Part shown: piece by piece, positions 16,285 to 23,059 of the stretch
Layout: each line of letters begins with the position of its first letter
How positions within the stretch are numbered: the first letter of the stretch is position 1
IMG/VR virus record: IMGVR_UViG_3300042691_013591
Location: 1 to 40,217 of that record
From: a virus
Length of the DNA stretch: 40,217 bases
Reading direction: 5' to 3' (one strand)
Program-made: the position numbers and the translations under genes
The notes under the pieces: model-generated
What the model saw: the letters and a program-made list of their open reading frames with translations, nothing else
The model's database searches: none
What the model was told of the DNA's origin: nothing

Positions 16285-16343
16285 CCAGCCAGTAGGTGTG
16301 CTAGGTCCGAGAGCCTAGTGGTGGGGGGACATCTACTGGCTGG
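16285..16343 (+). other. Long hairpin after the endolysin gene (terminator or structured RNA)
   Basis: Arms 16285-16299 and 16329-16343 pair over 15 bp (one G-U). Inside is a second stem 16301-16305/16314-16318 (CTAGG/CCTAG) and an unpaired G-rich run (16320-16328). No T tract follows, which argues against a simple intrinsic terminator. It fills most of the 111-base gap before the lipoprotein gene. Confidence 0.6.
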
Positions 16344-16389
16344 CGCAATTTCGCTTGACTAAAGCGGCCTTATTTACAAACATACCCGT

Positions 16390-17199
16390 ATGAAAAAGCC
16401 AAGCGTCGCGGCTCTTGCCGCCATTTTGCTGGTGTCATGCAGCCTGCCGCTGCTGGCAAAGGTCTTTCCGGCCCCCGTGCCGCTTGGTTTTTCTGCGGAG
16501 ATTGTTGGCGACTCTGTGCGCGTCGTCGCTACGTGGAATCCTCGGTCAGACGGGAAAGGACCAGCCGACTATTTCTCGACAAGCTGGACCGCCACAAATC
16601 GAAGCCCCAAAAACGGCCGAGTGGTGCAGCCAGCCGACACGTTTATGGTGCCGCGTCCGGCGTACGCCGATTCTGCCGTTGTCATGGTTGGGGTTGTTGC
16701 CGTTCGGAGAAACAAGGCGTCGCTCGACACGCTGCGTGGACGGTTTGTCATCCTAAACCCCGACGCGCCGCCGCTTGCGCCAGATTCGCTCAAGATTGAC
16801 ACGGCGCGGTACGACTCCACGCGGCTTGTAGTATTGTCGGCAGTCAGCCCCTACGACATTATCGACCGCGACGGCTCGATGACGCTGCCGGAAGGCGATT
16901 CGGCCATCATGACGATTCTTCGGTACCCCAAAGCTGGCTTTGTCCGCAGTGCAACAGACACAAGCCGATGGGCAGTAAGCAGCGACAACGGCGCGTTTAT
17001 TGAGCTGCGTCCGTTTGGGTTTTTGCATGATTCGGTGATGGTCATTGCCAGAAGCTGCAACTGTAAGGAGTCTGGAGACACCGATAACCCCCCGTTATTG
17101 CACCTGTCGCCAGCCTATTCGGGGTTTGTTGTGCGGACAGCCGATGGAGGATGGCGTCCTGTTACGCCGCTTGCGGCTGATCCGCTGCGCTCCCAGTGA
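16390..17199 (+). CDS. Secreted lipoprotein, function unknown
   Basis: A 269-residue protein with a lipoprotein signal peptide: MKK start, a hydrophobic core (VAALAAILLVSC) and a lipobox LVSC with Cys at residue 17. The mature part is beta-rich and has a fibronectin III-like stretch (GFSAEIVGDSVRVVATWNPR) plus a late CNC motif (RSCNCKES). It would be displayed on the host envelope. Possible roles are lysogenic or infection-time surface change, superinfection exclusion or outer spanin, but it is long for a spanin. It overlaps the sigma-factor gene by four bases (GTGA), which couples the two. Confidence 0.7.
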   Translation: MKKPSVAALAAILLVSCSLPLLAKVFPAPVPLGFSAEIVGDSVRVVATWNPRSDGKGPADYFSTSWTATNRSPKNGRVVQPADTFMVPRPAYADSAVVMVGVVAVRRNKASLDTLRGRFVILNPDAPPLAPDSLKIDTARYDSTRLVVLSAVSPYDIIDRDGSMTLPEGDSAIMTILRYPKAGFVRSATDTSRWAVSSDNGAFIELRPFGFLHDSVMVIARSCNCKESGDTDNPPLLHLSPAYSGFVVRTADGGWRPVTPLAADPLRSQ

Positions 17200-17729
17200 C
17201 GCCTGACGAGCTAGACGCACTGTATCGTGAACACGCCTCAGAAACGGGGCGTGAAGTGGCGCGAGTCCTCGGCGAGTCTTCACTTGCCGAGGACTGTGTG
17301 CATGATGTCTGCCTGCGGCTGCTGAAAAAAGAAGACGAAATTACATACAAGCGTCAGCTTTTGCGGGTATCGGCCATCAATCGCGCTCGCGACATGATGC
17401 GCCGACGATGTTCCGCGTGGGACAAGCGGTCGGTGTCTAACGACATCTCGGCAGCGGCCGACTTTCTCCCGTCGTCTGATGAAACGCTAGAAGACGACAT
17501 GATTGAGGCGGAACGGCAGGAGCGGCTGGCTGACGCCATACGGGTTATCCTTGACCGGATGCCTGAGCCGCTTGCCGCCGTTATGTGGCTGCACCACGCC
17601 GAAGGATTGACTGTCCCTGCTATCGCTAAGCAATACGGCGAGTCTGAAAGCGCCATTAAAATGCGCCTGATGCGAGCGCGAGACTTGTTCCGCGTTTTGA
17701 CGCTTGGTGACCCGCGAGAGCGCGACTAA
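17196..17729 (+). CDS. ECF-type RNA polymerase sigma factor
   Basis: A 177-residue protein with the two ECF domains. Region 2 is near residues 5-75 (LYREHASETGREVARVLG, EDCVHDVCLRLLKKE, RVSAINRARDMMRRR). Region 4 is near 125-168 (MPEPLAAVMWLHHAEGLT, then the helix-turn-helix AIAKQYGESESAIKMRLMRA). It should redirect host RNA polymerase to alternative promoters. A phage-encoded ECF sigma beside the lysis genes is uncommon; it may drive late or fibre genes. GTG start overlaps the lipoprotein stop. No classical zinc anti-sigma domain is seen nearby. Confidence 0.85.
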   Translation: MTPDELDALYREHASETGREVARVLGESSLAEDCVHDVCLRLLKKEDEITYKRQLLRVSAINRARDMMRRRCSAWDKRSVSNDISAAADFLPSSDETLEDDMIEAERQERLADAIRVILDRMPEPLAAVMWLHHAEGLTVPAIAKQYGESESAIKMRLMRARDLFRVLTLGDPRERD

Positions 17730-17742
17730 GTGCGTCTTGGTC

Positions 17743-17773
17743 CGTCTGATAGGTAGACCTCTGCTATCAGACG
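17743..17773 (+). other. 10-bp hairpin after the sigma-factor gene
   Basis: CGTCTGATAG (17743-17752) pairs perfectly with CTATCAGACG (17764-17773) around an 11-nt loop. There is no T run, so it may be an RNA stability element, operator or weak terminator. Confidence 0.5.
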
Positions 17774-17807
17774 ATGAAAGCCCCTGACCGATGCTGCGGG
17801 AATACCG

Positions 17808-18251
17808 ATGGCTGTTGAGTATTTAGCAGCGCCTAAAACGACCGGCCTTCTTACGCAGTGGGGCGCGTGGGAAAATAAAGGCACACGAGTTGAGGTGCTC
17901 CAGCACACTGGACGAGAGCGTCGTGTTGTGCTTATGGACTCGCTCGTTTGGCGCGACCCTGACGGTCAAACCATAGTGGTTCCTGAAGGCTACAACAGCG
18001 ACGGCGCGTCAATCCCTTATGGTGTGTGGTGGCTGATGGGTGGCAGGCTAGCGCTGGAATACATTCGAGCCGCTTTTGTCCACGATATTTCGTGCGTGTA
18101 CAAGGCGCAGTATCCTGCGATGGTTGGGTCTGAAGAAGAGGCGTCGGTTCGGTTTTATCGTGGACTCCGTGCCGACGGGATGAGATTTATGAAAGCGCGG
18201 CTGTGTTACCATGGCGTTTCCGTGTTTGGCCCTCAATGGCAGACACTGTAG
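17808..18251 (+). CDS. DUF1353 family protein
   Basis: A 147-residue protein. IVVPEGYNSDGASIPYGVWWLMGGRLALEYIRAAFVHD is laid out as in DUF1353: the 'vP.Gf.tDgASiP' motif, then 'a.viHD' with a conserved His-Asp pair, followed by RFYRGLRADGM. DUF1353 proteins are frequent in phages near lysis or tail-fibre genes; their function is unknown, and the conserved D, S, H and D suggest an enzyme. ATG 17808 has GGGAA upstream. It lies between the sigma factor and the fibre block. Confidence 0.75.
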   Translation: MAVEYLAAPKTTGLLTQWGAWENKGTRVEVLQHTGRERRVVLMDSLVWRDPDGQTIVVPEGYNSDGASIPYGVWWLMGGRLALEYIRAAFVHDISCVYKAQYPAMVGSEEEASVRFYRGLRADGMRFMKARLCYHGVSVFGPQWQTL

Positions 18252-18299
18252 TTCGCAGGACACAACGAGTTAACAAGAGTCTTTTTACCGGAGGAACCG

Positions 18300-18746
18300 A
18301 TGGCGTCTGGATTTGCTCAGGGCACACTGGTCACGTATCTCGCGGAGTTGAGCGGGAACGCCAAGAAGATCATGCTGCTGCGAAACACCTACACGTTTGA
18401 CCCCGACCACAAGTTCGTGTCGAGCATTGTGGCCAACGAGTGCAACGCGACCAACTATACGGGTGGGTTTGGCGGCGCAGGCCGCAAGTCGCTGACTGGC
18501 CAGAGCATTACGGAAGACACGGCAAACAACCGTGCCACGTACGACGCAACGGACCCAGCCGCGTGGACGGCGCTTGGCGGCGCGACTAACAACACGCTGC
18601 GCTATGCGGCCATTATTGAAGAGATCACCAACGACGCGGCGTCCCGCGTGGTTGCCATCCTTGATTTTGGCGCGGACTACAACACCAACGGCGGCGATTT
18701 CTCGGTCGCGTTCAACGCGCTCGGCATCGGCTACATCCAGTGCTAA
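18300..18746 (+). CDS. Phage structural protein of the tail-appendage block
   Basis: A 148-residue protein. The sequence YTFDPDHKFVSSIVANECNATNYTGGFGGAGRKSLTGQSI, then NRATYDATDPAAWTALGGATNNTLRYAAIIEE and AILDFGADY, matches a protein widespread in phage genomes beside fibre genes and often seen as a virion component without assigned role. It has the strongest Shine-Dalgarno of the block, GGAGG six bases before ATG 18300, in a GAGGAACCGATG context shared with the chaperone gene at 3688. High expression is likely. Confidence 0.7.
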   Translation: MASGFAQGTLVTYLAELSGNAKKIMLLRNTYTFDPDHKFVSSIVANECNATNYTGGFGGAGRKSLTGQSITEDTANNRATYDATDPAAWTALGGATNNTLRYAAIIEEITNDAASRVVAILDFGADYNTNGGDFSVAFNALGIGYIQC

Positions 18747-19021
18747 CCCTTACCAACAACACCATGGAACCGACTCTCGAAATCGGCAGCGTCATTATTA
18801 TCGACGGCCTTGCGTGGGTGGTCGAGTCGTTCAGAGGCGAGACGCTGGCGTACGCGCGGAACGAGCAGGAGAAGAAGGCGATTTGGTTTGCTCGCCACGA
18901 GGCCAAGGTGCTGGGCGCTGGCTTGTTTGGCTTGCCGGGACGCATTGAAGCGCCTGTGGCAACGCCGAGCGCCACGGTGGTGGCTGGCGTCGCCGCTGTA
19001 GACACTGGCGTCACCCTTTAA
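18740..19021 (+). CDS. Small unknown protein of the tail-appendage block
   Basis: A 93-residue protein with a beta-rich start (EPTLEIGSVIIIDGLAWVVESF) and an Ala/Val/Thr-rich tail without cysteines or membrane segments. GTG 18740 overlaps the upstream gene by seven bases; ATG 18764 is an alternative start, and neither has a clear Shine-Dalgarno. Its location between two virion-type genes suggests a structural or assembly role, but no family is recognised. Confidence 0.6.
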   Translation: MLTLTNNTMEPTLEIGSVIIIDGLAWVVESFRGETLAYARNEQEKKAIWFARHEAKVLGAGLFGLPGRIEAPVATPSATVVAGVAAVDTGVTL

Positions 19022-19033
19022 CCAGAGACTTCT

Positions 19034-19477
19034 ATGGCTGTCTCCAAGTGGATCGCGTCTGCTCGCGGAACGAGCGGTCTCATTTCAATCCTCACGACTG
19101 AACTCAACGCGCTGGCCAACAACGCGGGGGTGGTGACAGCCGTGGTTGAAAACAGTACGTCGCTGGATCAGTACGCCGACTTTGAGCTGGTCGTCACGTA
19201 CGGCACTGCGCCCACGGCTGACACGACGGTGGACCTGTACATTGTACGGACCATTGACGGCACCAACTACGAAGACGCGACGGCGACGCGGCCTACGCCT
19301 GAGTTTGTGGGGTCGTTTGTGCTCGACAACGTGACCACGGCACAGCGCAAGATCGTGCGCGGCGTCATGTTGCCGCCAATCAGCTTCAAGCTGCTGATTG
19401 TCAACAAGGCGGGTCAGGCTATGGCCGCGACTGGCAACACGCTGCGCGGCGACTTCTATAATCAGCAGGTGATCTGA
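19034..19477 (+). CDS. Phage structural protein, appendage block
   Basis: A 147-residue beta-rich protein. VDLYIVRTIDGTNYEDATATRPTPEFVGSFVLDNVTTAQRKIVRGVMLPP, then KLLIVNKAG and the GNTLRGDFYN ending, correspond to a family common in phages next to the protein class encoded at 18300, usually called hypothetical or minor structural. The two typically occur together, which supports both calls. ATG 19034 follows an AGAG-type ribosome site. It has no enzyme motif. Confidence 0.65.
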   Translation: MAVSKWIASARGTSGLISILTTELNALANNAGVVTAVVENSTSLDQYADFELVVTYGTAPTADTTVDLYIVRTIDGTNYEDATATRPTPEFVGSFVLDNVTTAQRKIVRGVMLPPISFKLLIVNKAGQAMAATGNTLRGDFYNQQVI

Positions 19478-19479
19478 CC

Positions 19480-19950
19480 ATGCCGCTTTACATCGTCGTC
19501 AACTTTGACGGAACGCAACAGCGCGTTAGCCCCTCGCCGATGGACATTGAGGCAGGGCAGACGCTTGAGGTAGATAACCGGTTTGACGAAGAGCCGTCTA
19601 CACACGACTACGTGTGGAACGTGGCGACGCGCGCGTACGAGGAAGTTGTGCAGCCGGGATCGCCAAGTTACTCGCGGACGCGCCTGACCAAGCGCGAGTT
19701 CCGTGCGCGGCTTGGCGCACCGTGCCGCATTGCGATTAACGAGCGCATCGCGACGGCTCCCACCTCAGCCGCTGAGATCGAGCTGATTGCCTCGCTCCAA
19801 GACCTCAAGGATGAGCTGCTGTCCGTGGATTTTGTGGAGCTGACGCACCCGACTACGGTGGCAGCAGTGCAGATGCTAGAGCAGTACGGGTACCTGACAA
19901 GCGTACAGGCGACGGCAGTGCTTGCGCCTTCCACGGTTGTAGAGGAGTAA
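19480..19950 (+). CDS. Unknown protein, possible fibre-associated or assembly factor
   Basis: A 156-residue protein with an N-terminal beta module (LYIVVNFDGTQQRVSPSPMDIEAGQTLEVDNRF) and a helical C-terminal part (TRLTKREFRARLGAPCRIAINERI, then AEIELIASLQDLKDELLSVDFVELTHP). The TKREFRxRL...L segment resembles small phage proteins found beside fibre genes that may assist assembly. It begins two bases after the previous stop. No specific function can be defended. Confidence 0.6.
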   Translation: MPLYIVVNFDGTQQRVSPSPMDIEAGQTLEVDNRFDEEPSTHDYVWNVATRAYEEVVQPGSPSYSRTRLTKREFRARLGAPCRIAINERIATAPTSAAEIELIASLQDLKDELLSVDFVELTHPTTVAAVQMLEQYGYLTSVQATAVLAPSTVVEE

Positions 19951-19954
19951 CCAA

Positions 19955-20680
19955 GTGCCATTGCGTGGTGTTGGCGCTATTACGGGTCCAGCCGTGAGCA
20001 TTGCGGTGCCAACACCTGCTGGCACACAGCGCGGCGATGTGCTGGTGTGGGTGTCTGTTGGAGACACATCTGGGTTTGCTGGAAACTCAGGAGCACTTGC
20101 TCCTATTAGGCGTGTCACGCCGTCGCGGCTTGGTTCAACAAGCGACGGGTTGGGGTTGTACGTTGGCATTCACACGGTGCAAGAAAGCAATCAGGCAACG
20201 TACAACGCGTCAGGAGGAGACCCGCAGTACGGTGTCGCGTTATCGCTGTTTGGTGTGACCAGAACTGGACTTCGGGTTACCTATGCAGCAAGCAGTGCAC
20301 AGCGAGCTTCCCCGTGGAGACTCCCTGCTCCGACGCTTCGTGTTGATACGCCATCGGATGTGCTGTGGATTGCTAGCAGCGACATCAACAGCTCGTCAGC
20401 CGCCTTAACGCAAGAAGTGCCAAAAGGGTTTGCTCCTATTGGCATTTTTCGTTCAGCGTTCTTTACGCTTTCGTTGGCACTTCGTCAAAACGTGCAAGCT
20501 GGGTATGTCAACGCATTAAGCGGCACGGGAACGTCTACGGCCACCGCAGGATACGCGGCCGTGGCTATGGCGTTTCCGCGAACAATTACGAGAGCTGGCT
20601 TTAATCCGCGACTCTTGGCACCGTTCCGCACGTTGCGCCCCAGCATTGACCTGACAACGGCTGGCTGGAGCGTGATATGA
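19955..20680 (+). CDS. Tail-fibre / appendage protein, paralogue A
   Basis: A 241-residue beta-rich protein. It begins with a module seen in many phage appendage proteins (VPTPAGTQRGDVLVWVSVGD) and ends with FNPRLLAPFRTL. The segments LPAPTLRVDTPSDVLWIASSD and ATAGYAAVAMAFPRT align with the product of 21474-22205 (LPMRGLHLRQPSELLWVGSTD, YASLIGFLLAFPIT), so the two are duplicates that have diverged. GTG 19955 follows GAGGAG at 19942-19947. It overlaps the next gene by ATGA. Likely a receptor-facing part. Confidence 0.55.
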   Translation: MPLRGVGAITGPAVSIAVPTPAGTQRGDVLVWVSVGDTSGFAGNSGALAPIRRVTPSRLGSTSDGLGLYVGIHTVQESNQATYNASGGDPQYGVALSLFGVTRTGLRVTYAASSAQRASPWRLPAPTLRVDTPSDVLWIASSDINSSSAALTQEVPKGFAPIGIFRSAFFTLSLALRQNVQAGYVNALSGTGTSTATAGYAAVAMAFPRTITRAGFNPRLLAPFRTLRPSIDLTTAGWSVI

Positions 20681-21474
20681 TTGCGTTTAACGGGTTGTCC
20701 TCGCAGATCATTCAGCTCCCGAACGTACCAGTGGCACGAGGGAAAAATTCCATAACGGCAGCGTGTTGGTTTAAGCGTACAGTGGCGTTAGATGCCATTA
20801 TTTCATTTTGGCGTCATAATCGTGTGCTAACGCCTTTACAGTACGACACCAACGTTACAAGTCTACGCCCTGCGTTTTGGAACGAAGACAATACGCTGGT
20901 TAACGTGTCGCCAACGTCGGCGACATTTTCAACAGGCACAAATCAGTGGACGTTTTGTGTCACGCAATACAACCGCACAGGCATTAGGGCGTGGACATAT
21001 GTTCCTAGCACTGCTGTCGTACAAGGTGGAACAACAGGAACATGGAGTAATGGGATTACTCGCAATCCTATTGCCATTAACCCTATGTGCATCGGTGGCG
21101 CAGAAAATCTTGGAGAGCGAGCGCCAAGTGGGACGTTCCTTGCTGAGCTGATGATCCTTGGCACGGCGATTCCTGTGTCGGCTATTCCGCAGCTTGCTCA
21201 TGAGCCACATCGGTTTGCCAAAGACTTGCTGTTTTACGCCCCGCTTCGTTCGGCGGCAGCACGAACTGTAGAGGCCGGTGGCGAGTCGTACGCGTTCTCG
21301 TATGGCACAGACTCTCGTGCGCTGATCTCAGAGAGCGGCCATCCTCCAGTGGAGAAGTGGCGTCCTCGCGCACAGGTGTTGGTGGGCGACACGTTTGCCA
21401 GCCGCTTGCGAGCCGCTGACACGTTGCGCGTGACAACCTCGACTAGCACACCGCTCATTATGGGGATGCGCTGA
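20677..21474 (+). CDS. Lectin-fold (concanavalin/LamG-like) appendage protein
   Basis: A 265-residue protein with the strand pattern of LamG/pentraxin-like domains: MIAFNGLSSQIIQLPNVPV, SITAACWFKRT, NQWTFCVTQYNRTGIRAWTYV and CIGGAENLG with FLAELMILGTAI. These folds bind glycans, and in phages they often form the adsorption tip. A short C-terminal tail (FASRLRAADTLRVT) may attach it to other parts. It lies between two paralogous proteins and overlaps both, suggesting that the three are made together. Confidence 0.6.
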   Translation: MIAFNGLSSQIIQLPNVPVARGKNSITAACWFKRTVALDAIISFWRHNRVLTPLQYDTNVTSLRPAFWNEDNTLVNVSPTSATFSTGTNQWTFCVTQYNRTGIRAWTYVPSTAVVQGGTTGTWSNGITRNPIAINPMCIGGAENLGERAPSGTFLAELMILGTAIPVSAIPQLAHEPHRFAKDLLFYAPLRSAAARTVEAGGESYAFSYGTDSRALISESGHPPVEKWRPRAQVLVGDTFASRLRAADTLRVTTSTSTPLIMGMR

Positions 21475-22205
21475 TGCCGTACGTCACGCAAGTGTTGTCT
21501 ATTGCGCTGAGCGGCAATAAAACGTTTGCCCGTCCAACCGGCCTTATGGCTGGCGATGTGATGGTGATGTGGGTCGCAACAGACGGCAACAACTCGGGAT
21601 GGAACACTACGTTCCCAAACGGATGGACGGTCCTTCGCCCAAAGCTTTACGTGAATACGCTGTCGCAGACAGGCGGCGATACTGGTGGTTTGATGGTAGC
21701 GTATCGCGTAGCCACATCAGATGAGCCAGCAAGTTATTCGACCGTAGACACTAACGGTGTCAATGGAAATAGCGGCGGGTTACATGTGCTACGCGGTGTC
21801 ACCGCAAAAGGCGTCCAGTATCAATGGACGCTCACAAAAACGCCACTCCCTACACCGTTTGCGTTGCCGATGCGCGGCTTACACCTGCGTCAGCCATCAG
21901 AGCTGCTGTGGGTTGGCTCTACCGATCTTGGGTCGTCTCAAGACGTAATACATACCGCGCCGTCTGGGATGCGTTTAATCGGTGACTACAACACCGGCTT
22001 TAACAACTTTATGATCGCGCATACACGCCGAAACCGTGGCCAAACAGGACCGCTGCTTGGCTACGGGTCGTCAGGAGCCGGTACATACGCGTCCTTGATC
22101 GGTTTTCTGCTAGCGTTTCCAATTACACCCACGGCAACACCGTTGGTTGGCGGAACGTCTGTGTATTCGTCGGCTTCGCTCAACATTCGCGCTCGCCGTC
22201 TGTAA
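21474..22205 (+). CDS. Tail-fibre / appendage protein, paralogue B
   Basis: A 243-residue paralogue of the protein at 19955-20680. Shared features are the opening FARPTGLMAGDVMVMWVATDG, the middle GGLHVLRGV and the C-terminal LLWVGSTD and LAFPIT segments. The N-terminal 'P.g...GDvmv.wva' module is frequent in fibre proteins and may be a trimer or attachment domain (inference). Start overlaps the previous stop (TGATG). A 20-base gap with AGAGTCACCG precedes the next gene. Confidence 0.55.
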   Translation: MPYVTQVLSIALSGNKTFARPTGLMAGDVMVMWVATDGNNSGWNTTFPNGWTVLRPKLYVNTLSQTGGDTGGLMVAYRVATSDEPASYSTVDTNGVNGNSGGLHVLRGVTAKGVQYQWTLTKTPLPTPFALPMRGLHLRQPSELLWVGSTDLGSSQDVIHTAPSGMRLIGDYNTGFNNFMIAHTRRNRGQTGPLLGYGSSGAGTYASLIGFLLAFPITPTATPLVGGTSVYSSASLNIRARRL

Positions 22206-22225
22206 CCCTTCACTGAGAGTCACCG

Positions 22226-23047
22226 ATGGACTTCAACGAATACTGCGGCGCATACAAGCAGTACATCCAGATCAGCAAGACCGGTGCTGTGACTACGGTG
22301 GCAGGTGCCCCAGCGACGACAGTTGTTGCCACGGGGTTTCCCGGTGCTGCCACCACGCCGGGGAACACGACCACTGGCGTCGTGCCAACGGACCTGACCA
22401 CAGGGTTTCCGCTGATTCAGGCTCCGCAGGGCAGCGATAAACTGCGACTGTCTCGCGTTGAAGCGCAGTCTCCAGTCGATCAAGTGCTCACGCTGTACGA
22501 CGTACTGTTTTGGGCAGGACCGACCACTATCCCGACAACTGGCACGACAACCGTGGCGCTATCTGGTCAGCCGTCGTACACTGGCCGCTTGCCGCTCCAG
22601 AGCGACGGCGTAACGCCAAACTATGCAGAAACCGAACTGTGGGCGTGGCTCTCGACAGCAGGGTCTAACCATGCTCACTCGGTGAGTGGCGACTACACTG
22701 ACCAGAGCGGCAATCTGGCCAACAACACAGGCAACGTTGCCACGCAGAACGTTGCCGTAAACCGTATCCTGCGGTTGCCGTGGGCGGCTGGTGATAACGG
22801 CGCACGGAAACTCGAAGGCTACAAGGTCAACGGCGCGACGTCTTCGACTGGCGCGGTGGTTGTCATGGTCATGCGCCGACTCTGGCAGGGGCGCGTATTT
22901 GCCAACAATCAGCAGCAAACGTGGGGGCCAGACCTGACCGGTTTGCCTCATGTGCCTGCGGACGCGGCGCTGATGCTGGTGTGCACTCCCGTGAGTACCT
23001 CAACGAGCACCCCGTTTGTGCTGATCGAACTCGCGCACGGCACCTAA
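22226..23047 (+). CDS. Unknown structural protein, appendage block
   Basis: A 273-residue protein rich in Thr, Gly, Ala and Val. The first part is a low-complexity Thr/Gly/Pro linker (about residues 20-60). The rest has beta-type segments (DKLRLSRVEAQSP, QVLTLYDVLFWAGP, PADAALMLVCTPV) and one internal hydrophilic loop around NHAHSVSGDYTDQSGN. Phage proteins with 'L..L..v......q.i.l.DrLw..gp' are found among tail genes; the function is unknown. The preceding gap has no terminator, so it is probably cotranscribed. Confidence 0.6.
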   Translation: MDFNEYCGAYKQYIQISKTGAVTTVAGAPATTVVATGFPGAATTPGNTTTGVVPTDLTTGFPLIQAPQGSDKLRLSRVEAQSPVDQVLTLYDVLFWAGPTTIPTTGTTTVALSGQPSYTGRLPLQSDGVTPNYAETELWAWLSTAGSNHAHSVSGDYTDQSGNLANNTGNVATQNVAVNRILRLPWAAGDNGARKLEGYKVNGATSSTGAVVVMVMRRLWQGRVFANNQQQTWGPDLTGLPHVPADAALMLVCTPVSTSTSTPFVLIELAHGT

Positions 23048-23059
23048 CCGAGCTGTTCT

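Noticed and set aside
16355-16383. TTGACT as promoter for the lipoprotein-sigma pair
   Set aside because: No -10 match at normal spacing; an ECF-type promoter cannot be judged without a known consensus.
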